Shown: piece after piece, positions 33,636 through 64,000 of the stretch
Layout of the letters: every line of letters starts with the position of its first letter
Position numbering within the stretch: the stretch's first letter is position 1
DNA from: Nematostella vectensis
Taxonomy: Eukaryota > Cnidaria > Anthozoa > Actiniaria > Edwardsiidae
Direction: 5' to 3'
Length of the DNA: 64,000 nt
NCBI RefSeq assembly: GCF_932526225.1
Contig: NC_064038.1
Span: 10,787,070-10,851,069 of the forward strand
The notes under the pieces: generated by a model
Told to the model about the DNA's origin: nothing
The model's database searches: none
The model's input: the letters and a program-made list of their open reading frames with translations, nothing else
Program-made: the position numbers and the translations under genes

Positions 33636-33818
33636 TATTACGACATGGGTACCCTGTGGAAAAAAACTGTCAACTTTGAACTTAATTTTAAGCATGTTCG
33701 CCTGGAGGAATTTTCTGGAATTTTCAGTGTGTTAGTTAGGTCACTAACATCTATCGGTCTGCAGTGAGAAAAATTATTTTGCAATTAGTTTGACTTAAAA
33801 CCATAGATTGACTGGACT
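33636..33818 (-). repeat. Right terminal inverted repeat
   Basis: Read on the minus strand it begins AGTCCAGTCAATCTATGG and carries the same ordered blocks as the left repeat, ending in CCACAGGGTACCCATGTCG. Confidence 0.85.
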
Positions 33819-33824
33819 ATTTTT

Positions 33825-34804
33825 CGCTCACAAACGATGTTGCTATGTTGGGAACAATAAATAAGAAATTACGCAAATAACATATAAAAAAAGACTGGTG
33901 AAAATATTGCAATACTTCTTTTGATAACTGTGGTTTGATGCAAAGGGATACCGCCTGAGAATCAAGGTATCGGAACGTAAAAATAGCTAGAAGCCGTATG
34001 AATGTTAATAGAGGAATATAAACAAGATTATTGAAGATTTAAAAAACTTTTTAGTTTTAATTACTGTGATATTTTCTTATTCATTTGATACCGCTGAATC
34101 ATTACAGGTAACAAGACATGGATTCTCCGAGCTGTCCTAGAAAAAGGGGGTTGGGATTTCCAAAAATGAAACAAAGAGTTTAAAATAATATATAATATCA
34201 AGCAATTGATTTATACATAAAACGCTTGATCCTTTTTTGGGTACATGCATTCACTAAAGTGTGCAAAACACTATTAAATTCCATCTAGCAAAACATTGGT
34301 CTCCTTCGCATATAACCCATCTACTCTTGAACTTTTCTGAAGTCTAGATTTCACATTCGTTTTGTGTTTGGATAACCTGAAATCTAGAGATGCCTGTGAA
34401 GGGGATATATATGTGCAAAGAAAAGCACTGTTTGTGGCGTTATATTGTTAAGTGATTGAAAAAAAGGGTTCCAAACTCCAGCATTATTGTTTTTTTACAA
34501 AAGGTATGTAACATGCAAGCCAGGAATCCAGGAAGGATTCCAAAACCCAGATTTTAATTGTAGAATTCTTCAAAGGAGAGCGCTTCATCTTTCACTTCAA
34601 ATTCCCAATCAAAAGTGAGAATTTCGACCTGACTAATGTTTTTAATATTATTTTATGACTGCAGTAAAGACTTTTTAAAAGTCTACATGCATCTCACATA
34701 AAATTCAACAGTGTCAGCCTCTATGCGTAGTGCACATTTACATATCTTATATCTACAAACATAAGGTTTGGATTTTAGTGAAACATTTAAATCAAGAGAA
34801 ATGC
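33825..34804. other. Flank between the TIR element and ZCCHC9
   Basis: AT-rich with no gene or clear repeat. It includes the 3' flank of ZCCHC9. Confidence 0.45.
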
Positions 34805-37800
34805 CTAAAACTTGACAACTTTTTGTTTGGGTTTCTTTGGTCTATAAGTTCGTGGGTTTTCATCATCTGGATCTTGCTCAGCATCTGCACTTCTGAACAT
34901 TTTCCCATGCTTTGCCCATCTTCCATCTATAAGCACAATAAGTAAAAGTCTATTTATGAAAATTGTGCATGTATTATGTTATTTAACTCAACAGAATAAG
35001 AGAGTGTGATGCAGAGAGTTTTTAAAGAGCCACAATCACTCACTCAGACATACCTTTTAACGGTTTTACATCCCACATTGAATAGATGGAAAATGGAAAA
35101 GAAGAAGTGTGAAGGTGGGCGAAGAAATAAACAAAAATGAAGGTTTTGTGGGGGGATCAACAGATAGGCAGATGAAGGAATGACTGGAGGAGTGGATGGA
35201 GACAAAGAGGGGAAAGATTGAGAGATAAGGGGGTATTGGTGGGATGCAAGAAGGGAGAGTGGGTGTGTGGGTAGGGTGAGCTGCGGGAGGATTGGGCAGA
35301 GAGAGAGTGGAAGGAAGGTGGACAGGTTAATAAACCAAGAGGAGTAGAGAGATGGATAAACAGAGGGAATAAAAAGAGGAAGTAAGGTTGGCAAAAAGAA
35401 TTAAGCTATGAAAATACTTTACCACAAATGAAAATACTTCATTACAAATCTATTGTATACCTACTGTACCTTGTTTGTTCCTCTCCAACTCAGGGCAGTC
35501 TCTTCTTAGGTGCTCCACAGACCCACACTCCTTGCATCCCCCACCTTCAGGGTAAAGCCCCTTAGGGTTGTCAGGGCAGCTACTTGATAAATGGCCTGTC
35601 TCACCACAGATAAAACACTTTGCAAATGGAAAGGGACTTTCTGAGTGAAAAAACAGAACAAAGTTTAGTAAAGATTACTTTCTATCTTAACCACCATATG
35701 TTGGCTAAAAAATAGATGCATGTGTCAGACGTTTGGTAATAGCAAACAAAATTACACCCTAACTGCATCCTCCAATGACTATGGTTACTTCTGTCATCAG
35801 AGGATAATCCTTCTTTTTAGAAATTAATCTTTAAGACCTTAATGGGGCCAAAAGGCCCTATGGTGTACCTGATGTTGTGGTGACCTTGCAGTGCTTTGTG
35901 ATGTGTGAAGTTGCACCACACTTATAACACACTCCAACACCTGCGCTGGTCTTCTTGGTTTGTGGACAATCTGCAGCACGATGACCAAGCTCACGACAAT
36001 GGAAACAAGTCACACCCTATGAATCAATACAAAATTGTCAGCTATCCAACACAAGAAAATAAACTATACAACACAAGAAAATAAGTGATTTAAACGTTTA
36101 TGACTGAACAGGACATGAACAGGAGGAAACAGGGCACACGAACAGGAGGAAACAAAGCAATCTTGATACAGACTATCTGTATAAATTACCTTTTGTTTAG
36201 CTCTTCGCTTCCTCCTCGCTTCTCTTTGCTTTTCAAGTTTCTTTTCATATTTTGACTCTCCAGAGAAGCTCTTTTTGAACTGTGCCACTGCATTTTCCCT
36301 ATCTGTTTTATTATTTTTATTAGGTAATTTATTAAAATTCTTCGGCTTTTTTTCAAAATGCTTTTGACTGTTTTGGGGTGTAACACCTTTCTCTGTTTTC
36401 ACATGTTCCTGTTCTGTTTTTGACTTCTTAACTTTAGAAGGTTCTTCCCCCAGCTGTTTATCTTCCCTTTGTCTCTTCTTTTTTTTCTTCTCTATTTTTC
36501 TGTCTTTAAGTTCTATGCTTTCTGTCTTCTCTCCAGTGTCCTTATTTTTGCTTTGCTTTCCTTCAGATGTTGTCCCTACAGGTGAGCAAAAAATGACCAA
36601 TTTTATGAAAAGCATCCTAAACAACTTCTTTTGTCCAACATACACCAGTTGAGGTACCCTGTTAGAATTGTCATCTCTCATGTTTATCATATCATCATAT
36701 CTAATGTTTATTTTTAAATACAGCGAGCAAGTAACATAACAGCCACTTTATGGTAAAGTACAGAGTCTTTATCAACAGCTTCATCACTTGTCTTCACAGG
36801 CCTATTTTCAATGATGCAAACAAGAACAAATAATGTATGACATGCCCATCTTTAGAAACTCAGCAACGACTAGGAGTGACATACCTGTCACTTGCAAGAC
36901 GGAATAAATGTTGTGTGTTGAAGTGTCATATTTTTTTGTGTGTATTCTGCAGTATTTCACACTGTTTCCCATTATCATTTTCACACTTTAGCCAACAATG
37001 AATGTCTATGCATTTGCCAATTTAGCTTCACATAGTGTCAATTGGTATTAAAAATTAAACATAAGTATTAAGCCCTAAAATGGAGATAAATCACTTGAGT
37101 GGATTGAAGTTTTGACAAGAAATCAAAATTTCCTAGCATTGAATTCGTTGTTTTGCTTGTGTGTACAGTCGTTTGACAAAAGTTGTTGGAAACCTCCTTT
37201 ACTACTACACGACAAGCCCGCATGCATGTGTAATCAAAGGCTCTGTGAGCCAACTCGTGAATGCAAATTTATTTTTCTAGTTACTTTCTTGTGTGCATAA
37301 AAGACAATAAACATTCCACACATATTTTAGGTGTTCACAGTTTTACTGGTTGCGCTGTAATACTGTTGGTATCGTACCGTTCGAAAAGTTTTTGCTAGCA
37401 TGTCAAATTTCAGCATATATTCTTTTCTGAAACAAATTAAAATACCCATAGTAACTGATCACGCTACTGTTATACAATGTGTTTGTATGAGTTTTGTTTG
37501 ATATTTAGTTTAGGTGATTGGGAAGAAAAATTAATTTGTGGAAATCTATCCCTTCTATTTTGTCCTTCTAACAGAGGCTTTTTTATTACCCTGCAAACAG
37601 AAGCTTTCTAGGGGGCTTTTCCCTTTGTGTTTCTCAGACTTAAAATTCAAACACACAATACGAAAAGCCAGAGACGCAAATTGGCGAGTCCTAAAACAAA
37701 GAGAATTATAAGCTTTGCTAGCATTTTACTTGTTTTGTTTGCAAACTAACAGCTTGGATGATCAATCCGACCATCCAAGTTTACACATGAGTGATCCGAT

Positions 37801-39317
37801 GATGCACCTCCACCAACACACCGCAATAACTCGGGATTATGCGAGATAGTCACGATATCAAACATTATCACTGATATCTGATATTGAGATTAGTATATTA
37901 TCATTGTTTTCCTCTAATTGTATGCTATTAGATAGTGGTTAGACTCCTTTCCTCTCCTTTCCTCATCCCTCGATATTGTGATATTATCGGAGATTATCTT
38001 ATTTAATCTACTAGATATCTATTTAGATAACCTCCTTTCCTCTGCTGGACCCTCGATATCGTGATATTATCGGAGATTATCATATTATCATCTACTAGAT
38101 GTCTATTTAGATACCTTTCTTCCATCTGCTGTACCCCTCGATATTGTGATCTTATCGGAGATTATCTTATTAGAATTTACTAGATGTCTATTTAGATCCT
38201 CTCCCTCCATCTGCTTTACCCCACGATATTGTGATATTATCAGAGATTATCTTAATAGAATCTACTAGATGTCTATTTAAATCCTCTCCCTCCATCTGCT
38301 TTACCCCACGATATTGTGATATTATCAAAGATTATCTTATTAGAATCTACTAGATGTCTATTTAGATCCTCTCCTTCCATCTGCTCTACCCCTTGATATT
38401 GTGATATTATTGGATATTATCTTATTAGAATTTACTAGATGTTTATTTAGATCCTCTCCTTTCATCTGCTCTACCCCTCGATATTGTGATATTATCTGAG
38501 ATTATCTTATTAGAATCTACTAGATATCTATAGAAGTTTTTTCATCCTCTCTGCTGGACCCCTCGATATTATCGGATATTAGACTACAAAATCTACTGTG
38601 ACTGTCATGGTTGTAGAACGAGTATATATGTGATATTATATGATATTATCAAGTCATGAGATGCAATAATCAAGGTTCAACACAGCAGTTCTAAAGTTAT
38701 AGTATCTGATATATATCAGTAATTAGATGGACTATCTATGTGTAAATCTTGTGATATTATTTGATATTTTCAAATCATAAGATGCAATAATCTAGGTTCA
38801 ACGTGGCAGTTCTAAGGGTATAAGATCTGATAAATATCAGAAATTAGATTTGTGAGCTTTGTTATAATATCGACTAAATATCTGATACTAGAACCCTGTG
38901 AAAAAATATCTGATTTATATCCGATTTTCGATGAGTGATAAATATCGTATAAATATCAAAGTGCCAGAAAAGTTCGATATCGCACCTTTATGGATTATGC
39001 ATTCCCGAGTTAAAAACTACTGAACCGCCTAGCTACATATATTAGCCACCACTACCGCGCCTTAGTCTGAAGCTATGAAGTGACGTGTAGTATTGGCTAT
39101 AGCTGTTATGGGTTACTATACCGTTTGGAGGGAGAGAGTAAAATGTTCTATCAAGTAAAGATAAAACTGTAAAAAGCACGTGCTGAAAAAAAAAAACCCC
39201 TGTGATGGTTAGCTTGTAAACAAACACTCGAACGCTACCTTTGCTCGGATCTTCAAACTTTCCCCATTCGGTCGCCTCGTGAAAGGTTTTCTTGGGCATC
39301 CGAGCGAAACGTGTCAT
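34805..39317 (-). CDS. ZCCHC9: ZCCHC9, CCHC zinc-knuckle protein
   Basis: Five exons in phase: 39239-39317, 36190-36575, 35869-36016, 35470-35640, 34805-34926, giving 301 residues. The N-terminus MTRFARMPKK aligns with human ZCCHC9 (MTRWAR...). Exon 2 is a Lys-rich, probably nucleolar-type segment ending KRRAKQK. Exons 3-4 hold four CCHC knuckles: CFHCRELGHRAADC, CYKCGATSHITKHC, CFICGETGHLSSSC and CKECGSVEHLRRDC. NPKGLYPEGGGC between the last two is also a family hallmark. The tail (RWAKHGKMFRSADAE, then PKKPKQKVVKF) matches the family end. Zinc knuckles bind single-stranded nucleic acid; the human protein is nucleolar and its exact role is poorly known. Exon 1 is 2.7 kb from exon 2 and head to head with PIK3C3. 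Confidence 0.93.
36576..37905. other. ZCCHC9 intron 1, proximal part
   Basis: AT-rich intron DNA. Short open frames but nothing conserved. Confidence 0.45.
37925..38580. repeat. ~85 bp AT-rich tandem repeat in ZCCHC9 intron 1
   Basis: Seven to eight units contain CTAGATGTCTATTTAGATCC, a C/T segment (CCATCTGCTTTACCCC) and GATATTGTGATATTATC. GATATC-like words continue to about 38990 as a looser repeat. Confidence 0.8.
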
Positions 39318-39705
39318 GGCGTTTTTCGGAAGCCAAAGAACAAGATAAAAACTACTAACAAATCGATGGCTTGTGTTTGTCCGCCATGTTGAAACTGATC
39401 TTTGCGCATGCGTGTAACCACAGGCTACCCAGAGCCCTACAAAAATCAAGAAGATATATAGTCATCTGGTCAAAATACCGTCATGAATATACGTCATGAA
39501 AAAAAATTCTTAAAGTTATAGGCGAGGAACTCAAAATTTTGAAATCAAAATTTGATTGCATTATGCCAAGAAAGCTCTCTTTATTATGCAAAATTTGAAA
39601 TTATGAAGCAATGTCCAGTTTTGGTATCCCTGTGTGTCTAGTGAGAGTAACACAATCTTGTGCTTCGATGACAAGAAGAAAACATGGCGGAATCTTAGCG
39701 TCAAT
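39318..39705. promoter_or_regulatory. Divergent ZCCHC9/PIK3C3 promoter region
   Basis: 388 bp separate the two start codons. YY1-like AACATGGCGG elements occur on both sides in their own gene's sense: minus-strand ATG at 39387 (10-codon uORF to 39355) and plus-strand ATG at 39684 (4-codon uORF to 39698). No TATA box stands out. The region contains GCGCATGCG, a possible NRF1-like site, at about 39404. Confidence 0.65.
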
Positions 39706-62115
<22,410 letters not shown>

Positions 62116-62873
62116 AAAAAAACTAATCTCCGTGAGCAGTCAACATACTTCATCCCTAGACGTGATAGAGAATCTTACAGGGGGAGGATGAACCACTAAA
62201 CTTGACAAGGAGGTCAGCTTAAATGAAAGAAAAAATGACTACCAAAGCTAGACAAGATATCTAAAAACGATGATACCTCTACATGCCTCAACATTGAAAA
62301 AAAAATACACCATTAATGGATTATCATAATGATGACAAATCATCTGCCCTGGAAAATAAAGAGCATACAACAGTATTTAAAGGTACATGGGCATTCAATG
62401 AATGGATGGATTTAAAAGGCATTCCATTTCAAATTTTTGACACATCAAATCACATTCACAACTATACGTTATACTCAATATGACAATGGGGTTTCAAACT
62501 ATATTTTAAAATATTATATACATTTATGAAAATAAAGGATTTTATTTTGTACAAGTGAGTGTTCTGTTTGTCTACAAGGGTTCAACACTATCAGGAACAT
62601 ATTAAAACTTATGCAAAAATATCATTCTCTGAGACCCAGCTTTGGTACTGAGGGTTTCTGAGGCTAATTCCAACAGTCTTCCACTGATTCAGTGTTCTTG
62701 TTTTGCAATCATCCCAGGAATAAAATTGCAGAAACACGACAGGATATTTTGGGGACCTATTGGAAGAAGTGATAAGTTTCTTGATAATTTCTGCAGTTTC
62801 TGGCAAATAACTTATCCACTATTTGAACTCAGCACCATAGGTAGTGTAGACTGGATCCATGTAAGAGTTCTGG
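62116..62873. other. PIK3C3 3' UTR and flank
   Basis: AATAAA polyadenylation-type signals occur at about 62355 and 62531; the second precedes a T/G-rich stretch. No other gene seen. Confidence 0.5.
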
Positions 62874-62996
62874 GGCCGGTTCCTAGAAAGCAGGTTAGCG
62901 CTTATCCACAGATAAATATGTTTATCGAGAAATTTGATTCGATAACAACCTTATTTAACTCTGAGTTAGTGTTAACCTGCTTTCTAGGAACGTGAC
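62874..62996. mobile_element. ~120 bp MITE between PIK3C3 and the coiled-coil gene
   Basis: It begins GGTTCCTAGAAAGCAGGTTA and ends TAACCTGCTTTCTAGGAAC. Confidence 0.8.
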
Positions 62997-63080
62997 CCTG
63001 GTAGTGGATCTGTAGAAACCATATTTTAGAATATATTTCTTTTTTGTTATGTTCTGACGCCTTTTTCTGTTTGCATTAAG

Positions 63081-64000
63081 TCACATTGTCTTCAGTAAAA
63101 CACCTTGTTGCTGAAGCTTTTTCACGTCAACATTCTGGCAAGTTTGAACAACCTAAAAAACAACAACAATTCATAAAATTTGAATGTCACTAATAACTGG
63201 TTATACCCATTTTCAATCATACATGCATCTTGTGATTTTTTTTGCCATTGGGATACCCATTAGACACCACCAATGAAAGCAGACAATCAACAACATTGCA
63301 AAACTCAGCCACAAACTTAACTCCCCCGCCAACTTAAGTTTACACTCTCTTTTAATAATCACGGCAGTAAAAAACACCAGTGCACCAGTGTGCATCAAGC
63401 CATGTCTAGTTGCTCTGTTAAACATTATGGAAGCTACAGTAAAGTACAAACCATTTCCAACTTTTTGTTTTTAATCAATTCCTGCTCCTTGCTGATTATT
63501 TTTTCTCGTTTAGGAAGTACAGTCTCCTTAAGTTGTTCATTTTCTTGTTCAATCTGTAAGCGTAAGATTTGTTTAATTGATTGGATACTTACTGCACAAT
63601 GATGTAGATAGCTTCAGGATTGGGGCTCATTTCAATATTGGGTCAGGTCAAAAAAAATTCCCATGCAAACCTGGCTCTCAATATTGGGGACTGAATCCCT
63701 AAGAGAATTAAGCTGCATGTTTACTAAAACCATAACCTCCATTAAACTGTATAGGGTGTTTGCTAAAAACCAGGCACGCTGGTTGTTGTACCATCTTCAG
63801 TGACAGTGTTAAGCATCTTAAAATGTCATGAAATTCTGATGTAGCAAAAAATCAGGAAGTCACATGGAAATGTGACTGCTATCATATCCTATCAAGTGCC
63901 AGAGTGGGGGGGGGATAAATTCTTTGAGTTGGACACGTACCTGTTGCAACATTTTCTGGAGTTGGTCTTTATAAGCAAGCTTGATGTGCATGATGTGGTC
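63081..64000 (-). CDS. C-terminal exons of an unidentified coiled-coil protein (runs off the window)
   Basis: Three phase-0 exons: 63941 to the window edge, 63452-63553 and 63081-63152 (stop TGA). The first visible exon reads HIMHIKLAYKDQLQKMLQQ before gtacgt. The second reads IEQENEQLKETVLPKREK and ends KNKKLEM; the third reads VVQTCQNVDVKKLQQQG and ends LLKTM. Heptad-like Leu/Ile/Met spacing with many Glu, Lys and Gln indicates a coiled coil ending about 10 residues before the C-terminus. I do not recognise the family. It converges on PIK3C3, about 1 kb away. Confidence 0.65.

Larger units (their letters stand above)
31411..33675 (+). repeat. 755 bp unit in three head-to-tail copies
   Basis: Copies start at 31411, 32166 and 32921 (TTGCACTTCCACCAGAAGAC), and the next period boundary at 33676 enters the right TIR region. 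Each copy holds the CXC coding end, the stop codon, 3' sequence and two CCCTGTGG subterminal motifs. Copies are almost identical; the visible differences are in the third copy (CCGAGAAGG for CCGAAAAGG, ATTATCCCC for ATCATCCCC). Confidence 0.95.
28576..33818 (+). mobile_element. 5.2 kb TIR element carrying an XPG-like nuclease/CXC protein
   Basis: The element is bounded by inverted repeats of about 185 bp (28576-28763 and 33636-33818). The outer 17 bp, AGTCCAGTCAATCTATG, match exactly; the rest is about 80% alike by eye. Both outer flanks are ATTTTT, a candidate 6 bp target-site duplication, though its low complexity makes this weak. Inside is one plus-strand coding region (29323-31655), frameshifted, and a 755 bp unit in three copies up to the right TIR. 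No DDE transposase was recognised. An XPG-like nuclease domain has been described in Academ transposons, which makes that superfamily a candidate, but Academ target duplications are reported as 3-4 bp, so the assignment is open. Confidence 0.8.

Noticed and set aside
35044-35394. Pro/Ser/Leu-rich 116-codon minus-strand frame
   Set aside because: Purine/pyrimidine-biased intron of ZCCHC9 between exons with exact phase; no family match.
37112-37300. Small Cys-containing frame in ZCCHC9 intron 1
   Set aside because: No start context, splice support or homology visible; also open on the opposite strand.

Overview
The window is animal nuclear DNA: intron-rich genes with GT-AG splicing, conserved animal protein families, dense short inverted-repeat elements and many minisatellites. 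The XPG-like/CXC mobile-element protein and the style of the small TIR elements suggest an invertebrate, most likely an anthozoan cnidarian such as a sea anemone. The taxon is inference. Gene models below were built by hand from conserved motifs and matching splice phases.

Layout, left to right. (1) 206-2087 (+): a PAD_porph/agmatine-deiminase-like enzyme with a hydrophobic, GPI-signal-like C-terminus. (2) 2886-4294 (-): a two-exon LysM plus single-membrane-span protein (LYSMD3/4 type). (3) 4.4-9.2 kb: gene-poor DNA holding small TIR elements, the 3' end of a LINE, a tRNA-related SINE with a triplicated head, a CRE-like cluster and microsatellites. (4) 9281-25023 (-), with a probable untranslated first exon near 28.43-28.51 kb: a SARA/endofin-type FYVE protein with a repetitive acidic N-terminal region. 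Its last exon was not found. (5) 28576-33818: a 5.2 kb element with ~185 bp terminal inverted repeats, encoding a broken XPG/FEN1-like nuclease with a cysteine-rich CXC tail. Its 3' end is a perfect-period 755 bp triplication. (6) 34805-39317 (-): ZCCHC9. (7) 39706-62115 (+): a complete 29-exon PIK3C3 (VPS34), predicted 872 residues. (8) 63081 to beyond 64000 (-): the last three exons of an unidentified coiled-coil protein, convergent with PIK3C3.

Functional links. PIK3C3 makes the PI3P that FYVE domains bind, so the SARA-like gene and PIK3C3 belong to the same endosomal pathway, although neighbourhood alone does not show co-regulation. ZCCHC9 and PIK3C3 are head to head with 388 bp between start codons. 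Four genes (LYSMD, SARA-like, ZCCHC9, PIK3C3) carry an AA(C/A)ATGGCG element in sense orientation just upstream of the coding start, each creating a short upstream ORF.

The best candidates for new biology are the nuclease/CXC TIR element with its triplicated 3' end, the shared YY1-like uORF promoter element, a 25-copy 70 bp E-box array inside PIK3C3, and repeated duplications of splice sites in both large genes.
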